Assembly (NCBI GenBank): GCA_905182485.1
Contig: CAJJBO010000006.1
Coordinates: 1-64,000, forward strand
Reading direction: 5' to 3'
Origin: an uncultured Luminiphilus sp.
GTDB lineage: Bacteria; Pseudomonadota; Gammaproteobacteria; Pseudomonadales; Halieaceae
DNA: 64,000 bases
The notes under the pieces: generated by a model
Told to the model about the DNA's origin: nothing
Databases searched by the model: none
The model's input: only the letters and a program-made list of their open reading frames with translations
Shown here: positions 1 to 9,644 of the stretch, in pieces
How positions within the stretch are numbered: the first letter of the stretch is position 1
Layout: every line of letters begins with the position of its first letter
Program-made: the position numbers and the translations under genes

Positions 1-367
1 TGGCATTACCTTGCCAACGGGCGTTGCCTTCGCCCACAACGTCTCCCGCAGTGCCAATGTAGCGTTGCGCTCCGTCAGGCGTCAGCGTCCAAATGCGGAC
101 CTGTTGCTCGCCGTCATCGAACACAAACGCCTCATCCAGCGTACCCACACCCTCTTGCCAACAGGCGGTGATGTCCGCGTTGAAGTGGCGTGTTGCAGCG
201 CCGGAATAGTCTCGGACGACCCCGTGTGCCGTCAGTACCCCGTTAAAAAAATCTTCGGGGGAAAATGATGGCTCCGCCATCTGATGATCATCGATAGAGG
301 CGGTACCGCAGGCGCTCAACATCCCGATAAGGCCGGATAACAGCCCCATTCTCAGCAGGCCTCTCAT
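1..367 (-). CDS. DUF3833 family lipoprotein (partial, cut by window edge)
   Basis: The gene starts at the ATG at 367 and runs off the left edge, so only about 122 N-terminal residues are visible. They begin with a short hydrophobic signal ending in a lipobox (LSAC, Cys20), so the product should be a lipid-anchored envelope protein. After the signal come FFNGVLTAHGVVRDYSG and VGTLDEAFVFDDGEQQ, then a GTAGDVVGEG stretch; this pattern is typical of DUF3833, a beta-rich family of unknown function. No frameshift is seen in the visible part. Function is unknown; family assignment is from remembered sequence pattern only. Confidence 0.75.
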   Translation of the reverse strand, partial: MRGLLRMGLLSGLIGMLSACGTASIDDHQMAEPSFSPEDFFNGVLTAHGVVRDYSGAATRHFNADITACWQEGVGTLDEAFVFDDGEQQVRIWTLTPDGAQRYIGTAGDVVGEGNARWQGNA

Positions 368-712
368 GATATGGGCAAATCGACCATCGCTGTGACGAGG
401 GTCGTTTGGAGGGGAAGTCGTGAACATGGCAGTGGCCTCAGTATCTGTATTAAGCGATACGGGTGCCCGCAGAGCTCGGATCTGCTCAGCGTCACCCAGC
501 TCTGAGTGACGCGCCGCTTTTAAAAAAAATGCGCCAGAGAGCAGTGCGCCTCAGCAGCCCTGAGGGTGGGCTCGCGTCAATGCGGACAGCGCATCAAAAC
601 GAAGGATGTCATCGCGGGCGAGGTGTTATCGCCACCTGAGGAGGGGCGATCGCCCCCCATTGTGACTCGTATGCTCAATAGGGGGCGAGTGCTTTATGAA
701 AAGCGCTTTCGT
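368..712. other. Intergenic region with inverted repeats, no gene seen
   Basis: This 345-base gap lies between the start of the DUF3833 gene and the stop of the HlyD-like gene, both on the minus strand. I see no convincing reading frame in it. It holds a perfect 14-base palindrome GGGGCGATCGCCCC at 643-656 and, just before it, an AGGTG/CACCT inverted repeat at about 621-637. They could act as a terminator for the HlyD-like operon or as a protein-binding site, but no T-run follows, so the role is open. Confidence 0.4.
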
Positions 713-1952
713 TTAGTGCCCACCAAAGACCAGCATCTGCACGGGCAGCAACAATGCCTGCATTCTGAGAATAATGGCATGGATCAGGCCAACGGCATCG
801 ACCATGTGCAAAAACACGGTCTCTCCCAAGCCCAAATCGCCCTGTTCCAATTGCTCGTGATTACTGGTGTAGGCATTCGCAATGCACTTGCTCCCGGGAA
901 TGACGTCGGCCAGGCCTCCGGAATAGAGGGGCTCCATGACAACGGTCAAGGTGCCCGGCCGCGCGCGTTGCTGCGCATCAATGAGCACGTCTGCCGGCTT
1001 TAATTGCCCGGCGGCAACGACCGGCTGCACTCGCGTGACGATCATGGGAATCACCGTAAAGGGATTCGATAGGCAGACCACTTCAGCCAGCGTACCTGCT
1101 TTAATGACTTGCGCTGAGAGTTGGTTAAAGCCCGCGGCGATGGAGGTTTGCCCCGATTCTGGTCCTGCCGTGGGGATCAATACGCCGGCTGGTCGTAAAA
1201 TCGGATTGACGTAGTCGCCGCGCTGAAGAAAAAACACTGGATTGGCCATTCACACCGGCATAGATGACGGTCTTATCGAGCTCTACCTGAGCCTGTTCCA
1301 GCTGCTTCTGGGCGCTTTTTTGCTGCGCGGGGAGTACTTCGTTGATCTGCGTTTCCACTGCTAAAACATTGGCTTTTGCGGCTTGCACGCCGCCTTTTTT
1401 CTGGGCGAGCGATATCTCTAGGCGATCGAGTTCTATCTGACTCACCAATTGCTGGCCTCGTGAAGCTAACGCCTGTTTTTTAGCGAGCTCATTTTCTGTC
1501 TGCGCCAGGGCACTCTCGGCTTGCACCTGTTGTGCCCTCGCACCGTCTAATTGTGCTTGCGCTTGCACAACAGCAGAGGCGATTTGACCGAGCTGACTCT
1601 CAGCGATACTGACAGTGGCAGCCTGAGAGCTATCGAGTAAGCTGAATAATGGCGCTCCCGCTTCGACCGCCTCGCCATTTTTGACAAACACCTCCTCCAC
1701 CAAGCCGCCGCCTTGTGGGAGCAAGGGTATGGTTCGGAAGTAGGGGCCCGCGTTAGTCGTCGAGGGGTGAAAATAGAAAACCACCGTGATGAAGCTGATC
1801 GTTAATATAAAGCAGGCGGTGATCCCGATACGAAGCTCGTACCAGACCGTAAAGAAGGTGATCTCTTTACCCCAACGTTTACCGTGACGGTAGCGGCGGT
1901 AAAGGTAGTCAGGTAGGACCGTGAACAGTGAACACAAGATAAGTTCTAGCAT
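713..1952 (-). CDS. HlyD-family membrane fusion protein, frameshifted
   Basis: Periplasmic adaptor protein anchored in the inner membrane, probably an efflux or secretion accessory. The N-terminus is short and cytoplasmic, followed by one membrane segment (about residues 41-61), a lipoyl-like half motif (GGGLVEEVFVKNGEAVEAG, about 81-99), a long Ala/Gln-rich coiled coil (about 115-230) and the second lipoyl half plus beta barrel (GDYVNPILRPAGVLIP). The reading frame breaks near 1229-1234, at a run of six A on the plus strand; the 275-codon N-terminal and 178-codon C-terminal parts continue each other perfectly, so a one-base indel is the likely cause. Intact length would be about 413 residues. 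It lies 3 bases downstream of a small membrane-protein gene and probably forms an operon with it. Substrate unknown. Confidence 0.8.
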
Positions 1953-1955
1953 GAC

Positions 1956-2348
1956 TTAACGCGCCTCTTCGTGGTGATCGAGTTGCGGCGGCGTGGCATC
2001 CGTATCTGCTGTCGTCATTTTTTTTAATGAGTCTGAGATGCTGTTAATCGGGGTGAGAAAGTCGGGCAGTTTCATCACAGCAAGGATCAATGCGACCACC
2101 CAGAAGATATTATTGTGGGTAAACAATGCCAGCAGTGCGAGCACCATAATCAGTTGAGACTGTGTATTGCCGTGTTTGTGAGCCAATCGCTCTGGAATGG
2201 CATGAAGCGACAGATAGCCAATGCCGATACCCAGTACTGCCAGTACTAAAATGACAGTGATGGCGGAAAAAAGCGGATCGCTGCCATCGGCGGCACCGAT
2301 AAAGCTGGGCAGTGTATGAGGTGCTAGCGGATGGAGCTCTGCAGACAT
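1956..2348 (-). CDS. Small inner-membrane protein, partner of the HlyD-like gene
   Basis: A 130-residue protein with one hydrophobic segment at about residues 26-48 and a second hydrophobic block at about 65-95 that could span the membrane once or twice. ATG start with a GAGAGG Shine-Dalgarno about 8 bases upstream. The stop is 3 bases before the HlyD-like start, so the two are almost surely co-transcribed. The pairing recalls E. coli YibH/YibI, where a HlyD-type protein is next to a small membrane protein, but I cannot show homology to YibI (DUF3302). Function unknown. Confidence 0.65.
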   Translation of the reverse strand: MSAELHPLAPHTLPSFIGAADGSDPLFSAITVILVLAVLGIGIGYLSLHAIPERLAHKHGNTQSQLIMVLALLALFTHNNIFWVVALILAVMKLPDFLTPINSISDSLKKMTTADTDATPPQLDHHEEAR

Positions 2349-2386
2349 GGTGTCGACCTCTCAGAAGTGATGATGACTCAAGTTTA

Positions 2387-2854
2387 TTAGGCAGCGGCCG
2401 GGGTGTTTTGTTTTAGCAATGCGTGACGTAAATGATCGGTTGTGAGTGTGCGCAGAATATTGCCCTCTTGGTCGAGCTGATCAGTCAGTTGGCCATCGGG
2501 TGCATAAAGTTCAAATAAGACGAGGGCACCATCGGCACCGCCTTGCTCCATATGAATATCGCCGGGCGGTTTTTTGGCATAGTCACCGGTGGTTCTAACA
2601 GTTGTCGCAGTCAGCTCATGACCTTCGTACGTACTGACATGGAGCTCTCCGGAGAGGACTATTGATGTGGTCGAGCAGAGGTGTCGGTGAAAGTGGCAAT
2701 AGCAATGAGGGTCCCAGCGATAGAGCACGCTGATATGTCCTGAGGTATCGATATCCAGAATCGTACCCCAGTAGCTGATGGGCATATCGGCAGTGCTGTC
2801 ATCACTGTAGTGAGTCCAATGCAACGCCCTGTGATCGAGCAAATTACCGTTCAC
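2387..2854 (-). CDS. Cupin-domain protein
   Basis: A 155-residue single-domain protein of the ChrR-like / acetylacetone-dioxygenase-like cupin type. Metal-ligand candidates are clear: HFHRH at about residue 54, a Glu in SGELHVS, and a His in GDIHMEQGG near residue 98, matching the two-motif cupin layout. The start is a GTG at 2854 with only a weak ribosome site. It lies 38 bases upstream of the small membrane-protein gene on the same strand and may be in the same operon. Cupins of this kind can be dioxygenases, isomerases or sensors; the substrate cannot be told from sequence. Confidence 0.75.
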   Translation of the reverse strand: MNGNLLDHRALHWTHYSDDSTADMPISYWGTILDIDTSGHISVLYRWDPHCYCHFHRHLCSTTSIVLSGELHVSTYEGHELTATTVRTTGDYAKKPPGDIHMEQGGADGALVLFELYAPDGQLTDQLDQEGNILRTLTTDHLRHALLKQNTPAAA

Positions 2855-2986
2855 GTCTCGGTGCCACTTGTTGTCGACGAATGGCCTTCGATAATGGCAA
2901 CATTTCCAGCCTAGTCAACTGGCAAGACGAAAGCTGTCACTAATAGAGCGGTTTTTGGCTGAGACAGTGAGAAGACGACAGGTGGG

Positions 2987-4624
2987 TTACTCAGCGGTAA
3001 TAAAGGGTCCGTCGACGCAAATTCGGCGACCATCTGGCGACGCACAGGCGCCACAAATCCCCACGCCACACTTCGTCAAATAATCGATGGCGCTGAAAAT
3101 GCGATCTGCCGGGACAAATTGTTGTTGTACCGCTTCGCTGGCATGAATCATGGGTGCCGGCCCACAGTTATAGAAAATCATCTTCTCCAGTGCGGCGGCT
3201 GATTGCTCGGCTAAAAAGGCGGCCAACGCATCGCTGACGCGGCCTTCGAATCCTGCGCTGCCATCGTCTGTCGCAATTGTGACCCGAGCTGCATTTTCGC
3301 ACTCCTCACGGAAGTACAGTCGGTTAGCAGTTCGCGCACCGACAAAGATGTCAGCGGGTTGTTCCGCTGAACCAAAATCTTCAGCAATTTGCAGTACCGC
3401 AGCCAGACCCGTGCCGCCCGCGACACAGACGATATGCGCATCATCAGGAGGGGAGACGGCAACCCCATGGGGGCCTCTCAAGTAAATCGTCTCGCCTGGT
3501 GAGACTTGGTAACAGGCATCGGTAAACGGCCCGACATTGATCACTGCCAATCTGACTGGGTTTGCGGTAAGGCAAGAGAATGGCTTTTCGCCCACGCCGG
3601 GTATCCAGACAAAGACATATTCTCCTGCGCGGATATCGAGGCTGCCATCTAAAGTAACCACACTGATGTCGTCACAGACGGGCTTATTGTCTGTCACCTG
3701 ATACGGATTAAAGCTCATATCAAGGTCGAAGCGAACCTGCTCGGCGGCTCGATCTGTTTGCTGGTTCATATCGTGCGCGAGATCAGTAAAGTAATGACCC
3801 AATGCCTGGGTATCGAGCCCGGTAAGCCCTGATCCAATGCCAAAAATGGTGGCGCCACAGTGCGCTACTGCGCGGCAGTCCGCGGCAGAAGAAAGACCAC
3901 CACAACCGATTAAGGGTAAATCGGTCACAGCGCGCAGTGCCGCTAGTGCCTTCAAGGTCACGGGTAAAACGCCTTTCCCCGACATCCCACCCAGCCCGTT
4001 ACTGAGTATGGGGTGACCATGACTCTCGGTGTAGCCGGGTCCTGTGGTGTTAATCGCGCACAGCCCCGCAGCGCCGCCCGCTAGTGCGGCTTTTCCAATT
4101 ACGGCGATATCGTCCACGTTGGGCGTGAGTTTGGCGATAACCGGTATCTCCACCGCGTCACAGACCGCGGCAACGATGTCGCGCACCATATCCGGATCTT
4201 GTCCCATGGCCATGCCATAGCCTTTGGCGTGGGGGCAGGAGAGATTAAGCTCCAGACCGTCTGCGACGGGGGCTAGCTGCCGGGCCACAGCGACAAATTC
4301 TTCAATGGAGCCTCCAAATATGGAGACGAGTAAAAATCGGTCTTCTGGCACTGTCAGCGTGCGGAGACCCTCAAGGGCGTCTTCTACGCCTGGGTTGGTT
4401 AAGCCGATAGCGTTGACGAAACAACCCGGCGCATACTGGCTGTAGACGGGTTCTCGATATCCCAGCCGAGGCTCAAAACCGATACTTTTTGTTGTGATCA
4501 CGCCAATCTCAGGGATCGTATCGATCACGCGCTGAATAATGGAAGGCGCGGTGGTAACAATCCCCGATGGAATCGTAAAGGGACCGGATAGCTGCTTTCC
4601 GAGAAACTCGGTGGTCAAGGTCAT
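2987..4624 (-). CDS. Dihydroorotate dehydrogenase / PyrK-like reductase fusion
   Basis: One continuous 545-residue frame joins two proteins that are usually separate. Residues 1 to about 300 are a class 1 dihydroorotate dehydrogenase: NAIGLTN (71-77) for orotate, NLSCPH with the catalytic-type Cys130, and AKLTPN with Lys165 for FMN. Residues from about 310 resemble PyrK, the electron-transfer subunit: flavin site GEYVFVWIPGVGEKPFSC, a nucleotide-binding VAGGTGLAA, and a C-terminal 2Fe-2S cluster site with Cys519, 524, 527 and 536. The expected role is oxidation of dihydroorotate to orotate in pyrimidine synthesis with NAD-type acceptors, with both subunits in one chain. In the orotate loop His replaces the usual second Asn (NLSCPN), so a related substrate is possible. 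No frameshift is seen. Confidence 0.85.
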   Translation of the reverse strand: MTLTTEFLGKQLSGPFTIPSGIVTTAPSIIQRVIDTIPEIGVITTKSIGFEPRLGYREPVYSQYAPGCFVNAIGLTNPGVEDALEGLRTLTVPEDRFLLVSIFGGSIEEFVAVARQLAPVADGLELNLSCPHAKGYGMAMGQDPDMVRDIVAAVCDAVEIPVIAKLTPNVDDIAVIGKAALAGGAAGLCAINTTGPGYTESHGHPILSNGLGGMSGKGVLPVTLKALAALRAVTDLPLIGCGGLSSAADCRAVAHCGATIFGIGSGLTGLDTQALGHYFTDLAHDMNQQTDRAAEQVRFDLDMSFNPYQVTDNKPVCDDISVVTLDGSLDIRAGEYVFVWIPGVGEKPFSCLTANPVRLAVINVGPFTDACYQVSPGETIYLRGPHGVAVSPPDDAHIVCVAGGTGLAAVLQIAEDFGSAEQPADIFVGARTANRLYFREECENAARVTIATDDGSAGFEGRVSDALAAFLAEQSAAALEKMIFYNCGPAPMIHASEAVQQQFVPADRIFSAIDYLTKCGVGICGACASPDGRRICVDGPFITAE

Positions 4625-4710
4625 ATCTCCATGTTGAAGCGGCGATTATACGTTGCCTGGCCGCAGGGCGTCATTCAAAGACTGGCGCTGACCCGCCAGC
4701 AAAAGCGATC

Positions 4711-6180
4711 TTAGGTGCCGCAGAAGGTTTGACTGACCCGTTCTCCCTCGCTCGGGGGGCGGGCCCACTCGAGATCATTGCTGTCCCAGGTAAACGGGGT
4801 TCGGGCGCGTGCAGCCCAGGCGCGTATCCAGTCGGTTTCACCCGTCTCCGCCAGTTCAATGGCGCGCTGCACCAGATGATTTCTCGGAATCACGACGGGG
4901 TTGGCGGATTGCATGTCGGTATTCAGCGTCTCGGTATCGCCCGTGTTGTCTTTGCGCCGCGCTGCCCATTGCTGCGCCCACTCCGTCAACGCTTCGGGTG
5001 CGGCAAATAGCTCGGGTAGGGGGGAATGCGCCAGTGTGTCGTTGGCGCATTCCGTTAGCCATCGAAACGCCAAGGTAAAATCCAGGCGCTCTGCCGCCAA
5101 GATATCGTGGAAAGCCTGCAGCAGTGGGCCGTCGGTCTCTTTCATGCCATCGAGCCCTAGTTTCGTTGCTAAGCGGGCTTGATGTACGTGATGGAAGCGC
5201 TGCGGGTAACGGTCAACGACGGCCTGCGCTTGCTGTTGTGCCACCGTGGGATCCGTGTCGATCAGGGGCAGCAAACACTCTGCTAATACGGCGAGATTCC
5301 AATGCATGATGCCCGGCTGGTTGGGCCAAGCGTAGCGACCTTGGCGATCAATGGAACTGAAGGAAGCGGTCGGGTCAAAATGGTCCATAAAGGCGCAAGG
5401 GCCATAATCGATGGTTTCACCACACAGTAAGGCATTGTCGGTATTGAGAACGCCGTGGACGAAGCCGAGTACTTGCCAGCGCGCCACCAAATTAGCGAAA
5501 TGAGCGCAAACGCCATCGAGCAGCACTAAAGCTGCGTTCTGTTCTCCTGAGTGGTTGGGAAAATGGCGCTGCACAACATAGTCGACCAACTCTGCCAAAC
5601 CCTCACCGCCGCGCGTCATGGCAAAGTACTGCACGGTGCCGACGCGGAGGTGGCTACTCGCCACTCTTGTCAGGACGGCGCCGGGTTCGAGGCGATTGCG
5701 ATAGACCGGGTCACCGCTGCTAATGGCTGCCAGCGCCCGCGTCGTGGGCACACCGAGGGCGTTCATCGCTTCGGACAACAAATACTCTCTGATCACCGGT
5801 CCTACAGGAGAGCGGCCGTCACCACCACGAGAATAGGGCGTTGGGCCCGCACCTTTTAACTGAATGTCAAAACGATCGCCAGCAGAGGTGACCCATTCGC
5901 CGAGCAAGGTGGCACGGCCATCACCGAGTTGCGGATTATATTGTCCGAATTGATGCCCGGCATAGGCAGTGGCGATGGGTTGTGTGCCCTGAAGAATCTC
6001 ATTCCCTGCCAGCGCGCTCAGTTGCGCCGGGTCGGACAGCGGGTCACTCGGCCACTCGAGCGCGGCCGCGAGCGTCGAGTTCCACAGCAACAGCTTGGGC
6101 GCCGAAACAGGATCGAGTTGCTGTACTGAACTGAAAGAGCGCCCGAGGCGCGCATAGGAATGATCAAATCCTGCTGTCAT
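4711..6180 (-). CDS. selO: Protein adenylyltransferase SelO (YdiU family)
   Basis: A 489-residue pseudokinase-fold enzyme of the SelO/YdiU family, which transfers AMP to Ser, Thr or Tyr of target proteins and is linked to redox stress. Visible hallmarks are YAGHQFGQYNPQLGDGRA, KGAGPTPYSRGGDGR, the active-site loop HGVLNTDN, and a Cys three residues from the end (FCGT), where eukaryotic SelO carries selenocysteine. Length equals the family norm. It lies upstream of the PyrD-PyrK gene on the same strand with an 86-base gap. Start ATG at 6180. Confidence 0.93.
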   Translation of the reverse strand: MTAGFDHSYARLGRSFSSVQQLDPVSAPKLLLWNSTLAAALEWPSDPLSDPAQLSALAGNEILQGTQPIATAYAGHQFGQYNPQLGDGRATLLGEWVTSAGDRFDIQLKGAGPTPYSRGGDGRSPVGPVIREYLLSEAMNALGVPTTRALAAISSGDPVYRNRLEPGAVLTRVASSHLRVGTVQYFAMTRGGEGLAELVDYVVQRHFPNHSGEQNAALVLLDGVCAHFANLVARWQVLGFVHGVLNTDNALLCGETIDYGPCAFMDHFDPTASFSSIDRQGRYAWPNQPGIMHWNLAVLAECLLPLIDTDPTVAQQQAQAVVDRYPQRFHHVHQARLATKLGLDGMKETDGPLLQAFHDILAAERLDFTLAFRWLTECANDTLAHSPLPELFAAPEALTEWAQQWAARRKDNTGDTETLNTDMQSANPVVIPRNHLVQRAIELAETGETDWIRAWAARARTPFTWDSNDLEWARPPSEGERVSQTFCGT

Positions 6181-6207
6181 CGTCTCGCTACCGTATCGGG
6201 AAATAGT

Positions 6208-8128
6208 TTAATCACCGAACAGTTTCTTCATAAAGGCGCCGGCTTTTTCCTCGATCACATCTTGAAGCTGCTGTTGTGCCTCATTCTTCAGGATCTGTTC
6301 TGCCACCGACGCAATATCAATCTGGCAGGCTGTGCCCGCTTCCGATGATAAATTGCCTTGGCAGTCGACAGGCCAGTCGACGCCGGCGTAACGTTGGTCA
6401 ATGACGCACAGCGGACTGACCTGCATGATGTCATTATTGACTTGGCCTTCCAGCCGAAAGCGGTAGTCAAGGGTATCCAACGCAATATCACCCGAGCCCT
6501 TCATAACCACGCCGGGTGTCGCAAAGCGCAGTGTCTCAATGTCGCCTGCGCCATCATCAAAATCGAGCGCCAATCTGAGCTCACTAATCGATGTGTTGGT
6601 GGGAAGGCCTGCGATCGGCGGGATTTTATTTACCGTTGCAACGGCCGTGCAGATTAATCCTTGCACGGCAATTTTATTGAACACAAGGTCCTGACCCTCG
6701 GCACTGAGATCACCGTTCAGCCCGGTGAGGAGGTCGTTGCTGCTTGCGCCTTCGGTGTCGAGATCCCAGGCCAGTTCGATGCGTCCTGTGGCTGCATCAG
6801 TGTTGCCCATACTCGCCAGCAACGAATCCATATTGACCCCTTTTAGTCCGCCCTCTATGTCGGCCTCCACGATCGGTCTGCGTGCATTCAGTGTAATGCG
6901 GGTGTCGAGTTGCCCCTCGTGGAGGACCCCTCGGACGTAGTCAATATCCGTGACGCCATCTCGCACTACCATAGAGACTTGAGCGGTGTTGATGGATTGT
7001 CCACTGACAATTAGGTGGTCAGCCGCCACGCGCAGCGCTAAGTCCAGATCGCGCAGGGGGCACGGGCAGCGGTGCCGGCACGGGCAGCGGTGCCGGCACG
7101 GGCAGCGGTGCCGTTGCGGTCTCCTTTGGCGCGACCTCCTTCGCTATTGCGTTTGTCTGAGCCGGTGTTGCCGGGTGAATTTGATCCAGATCGAGTCGCT
7201 CAGTTGTGATGTCCAGTTTGATCTCTGGGCTCTCGAGCGGCGACCACACCAGCTGACCGCTGACATCGCCGCCCGGGAGTCTTGTATCAATGGCGAAGTC
7301 GGCCTTAGCGGGGGTCATCGTGAAGTTGCCACTGAGTGTGTTGATTACGGGTTCAGTGAGCGCCCCCTCCACTGTTGTTTGTAACTGGTCCAGCCGGAGC
7401 CTGCTCAGATCAGAAGCGAGTCGGATACTACCGTCGAGGGTGATCTCCAACGGCACGGCGCTGCCATCACCCAGTACGGTGACTGCGCCATCGAGGCGCA
7501 TCGGTTCATCTTGGGTATTCACGTCGGCGAGAGACAGGGTTTTCACCACGATGTGGTTGGTGAGATCACCCTCCCAAGATCGGATCTTCACGGTGACATC
7601 GTCTATTCGAATGGCCTCAGCGAGTATGCCGATTCCCGAGAAACGGCCGCCCTCGTCCAACTGGCGCTGACGTTCTTGCGCTTTGGTACGCCGAATGAGC
7701 TTGCCTCGCTGTTCCCATTCTCGGTCACTCATACTTGGCATTGGTTCGGGTGCTGGCGGGAGTGCCTTTGCTTCGGTGATGTCCGCGGCGATCCCCGCAA
7801 TGATTATGGTGCCGACATCGACAGTGCCACTCAATAGCGGCAATAGAGAAAGGCCCACCTCTACTTCATCCACCGACGCTGCTATCGCGACGTCATACTC
7901 AGTTTGCGCGGGCAGATCCAGTTCGACGTCTTCGAGTCGCAACCCAAAGCGTGGAAAGAAACTGATGTCGGTCTGCCCGTTGATGACCAACTCACCCCCT
8001 GTGTTGGCGCGCACTTGCTCTGCTGCCAACTCAGTCAGCGCTTGCTCGTCAATAAAGATGGGGAGGAGCACCGCGGCCAATACGGCCAGTGCGAGTAGCG
8101 CTCCAAGAATCCAGAGGATGATCAGCAT
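6208..8128 (-). CDS. AsmA family protein, frameshifted
   Basis: AsmA-type protein, anchored by an N-terminal membrane helix with a large periplasmic part; the family is implicated in phospholipid transport and outer-membrane assembly. I place the start at the ATG at 8128 (MLIILWILGALLALAVL), inside a longer open frame. The N-terminal part carries INGQTDISFFPRFGLRLEDV, a typical AsmA signature, and the C-terminal part is in another frame from about 7050 downward. The frames join at DLDLALRVAADHL if one base is added near the GGGGG run at 7056-7060, so an indel error is likely. Just before the break is a Pro-rich repeat (APLPVP three times) encoded by an 18-base tandem repeat. Intact length would be about 640 residues. 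Confidence 0.82.
7063..7112. repeat. 18-base tandem repeat inside asmA
   Basis: Unit cgggcagcggtgccggca repeats twice in full (7063-7080, 7081-7098) and partly a third time (to 7112). On the minus strand it encodes the linker PLPVPAPLPVPAPLPVP between the two halves of the AsmA protein. Because 18 is a multiple of 3, copy-number change would lengthen or shorten the linker in frame. Confidence 0.85.
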
Positions 8129-8174
8129 AATGGTCTCTCTACGGTTTCTAATGGCATCCAGCATAACAAAGGAT

Positions 8175-9644
8175 TTAGGCGGAGGAAGCGCTCTTCGCCT
8201 GGCTGACGCGCCGTTCAATATGACGACTGAGAATACGCTCCCGCTCGCGTTTGACGCCCTCGCTGGATTTGAGACGCCACAACTGCTCTTTAGCATGCTG
8301 ATAAGACGTTTTGAGGTCCACGATAGGCTCAGGGTAGTCGATGGGGTGCATCTGGCGCTCAAGGGGTGATCGCAGCCAAGGTTGATGCAACAGCGGGGTG
8401 GGTAGGCCAGCCAGCTCTGGTACCCACCGTAAGATAAAAGCCCCCTCTGGGTCGTGATCCAGTGATTGCTTGACGGGGTTATAAATCCGGATGGTATTGA
8501 TGCCTGTGACCCCCGCCTGCATCTGCATTTGTGGGTAATGAATGCCCGGCTCAAAATCGAGGAAGAGCGACCCCAACCAAGCGGCACCGGTGCGCCAGTC
8601 TTGCCACAAATGATGCGTGAGAAAGGACACCAGCATAGCCCGTGATCTGAAATTGATGTAACCCGTTTGCAGCAAGCATCGCATCGACGCATCAATTAGC
8701 GGGTAGCCGGTGCGACCCTCTCGCCAGGCATCGAGCCGCTCTGGGTCACTGCGACGCGGAAAATCCAGATACCCCCGATTTAAGTCCTCACACTCCATCC
8801 GGCATTCCATTTCAAACTTTTGAATAAAATGGCAGTGCCAGTGCAGTCGGGACTCAAATGCGCCGAGTGCGCGTCCCCATTCGCCATCAATTTGTCGGTG
8901 TTTCAGTGCGTGGTAAGTCTGGCGCAGGCTCAGATTGCCCCACGCCAAATGAGGCGACAGCCGAGAACAATGATGTCGAGCGGCCTCAGGTTTAGAAATA
9001 CTCATTTGATAACGCTGAGCGCGTGCGTCGAGAAAGCTTGCTAAGACTGACGATGCCGCTTGGGTGCCACCGCGCTGAAAGTCGGGTTTGTGTGTGTCCC
9101 AACGAGTCAATCGGCGTGTTTGTGCTCCCAATAACGCTTCGGGTAGCGGCTGATGCAGTGTCGTGAGGCGATTCAGGTTGGCCGAAATGAGGGGTTGCCT
9201 CATCACCTGATGCCAGGCGCGGTTCCAGCCTCGACGATCAGTACGACCACGCTGCACACCGTTACTCTGGAATTCCTGCCAGCGAATCCCCTCGGTAGTG
9301 CAAAAGCGCATGATGCGCTGATCGCGATCAAAAGTGAGGCCCAGCCCTGTCTCCGCGTGGCTGAAAAGTTGCTTAATGGCAAGGTGATGGTGGAGCGTTT
9401 TCAGCACTGTTTCTGCCTCCCCTTCGAGCACCTGAATGGTGGTGCCGTGCGGCTGCAGTTGCCTATTGAGTTCATTGAGCGATTGAGCGATGAAATGCCA
9501 ATGACGGCCTCGGTAGTGAGCGTCGTGGAGGAGCATCGGTTCAATGATATAGAGCAGCAGCAGCGGCTCTCCTTGATCGATGGCTGCTGCGAGTGGCCCA
9601 TGATCGATGAGCCGAAGATCACGCTTGAACCAGACAATATTCAT
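8175..9644 (-). CDS. Cryptochrome/photolyase family protein
   Basis: A 489-residue flavoprotein of the photolyase/cryptochrome family, expected to bind FAD and use light to repair UV lesions in DNA, or to sense light. The true start is the ATG at 9644 ([18 protein letters not shown]), as this is where the N-terminal photolyase homology domain begins. The C-terminal FAD domain has [28 protein letters not shown] and [19 protein letters not shown]. The last pattern differs from E. coli PhrB, so it may belong to another photolyase subgroup. It overlaps the upstream cho-like gene by ATGA, implying translational coupling and a shared DNA-repair operon. Confidence 0.88.
   Translation of the reverse strand: MNIVWFKRDLRLIDHGPLAAAIDQGEPLLLLYIIEPMLLHDAHYRGRHWHFIAQSLNELNRQLQPHGTTIQVLEGEAETVLKTLHHHLAIKQLFSHAETGLGLTFDRDQRIMRFCTTEGIRWQEFQSNGVQRGRTDRRGWNRAWHQVMRQPLISANLNRLTTLHQPLPEALLGAQTRRLTRWDTHKPDFQRGGTQAASSVLASFLDARAQRYQMSISKPEAARHHCSRLSPHLAWGNLSLRQTYHALKHRQIDGEWGRALGAFESRLHWHCHFIQKFEMECRMECEDLNRGYLDFPRRSDPERLDAWREGRTGYPLIDASMRCLLQTGYINFRSRAMLVSFLTHHLWQDWRTGAAWLGSLFLDFEPGIHYPQMQMQAGVTGINTIRIYNPVKQSLDHDPEGAFILRWVPELAGLPTPLLHQPWLRSPLERQMHPIDYPEPIVDLKTSYQHAKEQLWRLKSSEGVKRERERILSRHIERRVSQAKSASSA

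Noticed and set aside
11-268. 85-codon plus-strand frame at the left edge
   Set aside because: It is the antisense of the DUF3833 lipoprotein gene, which has a signal peptide, lipobox and family motifs.
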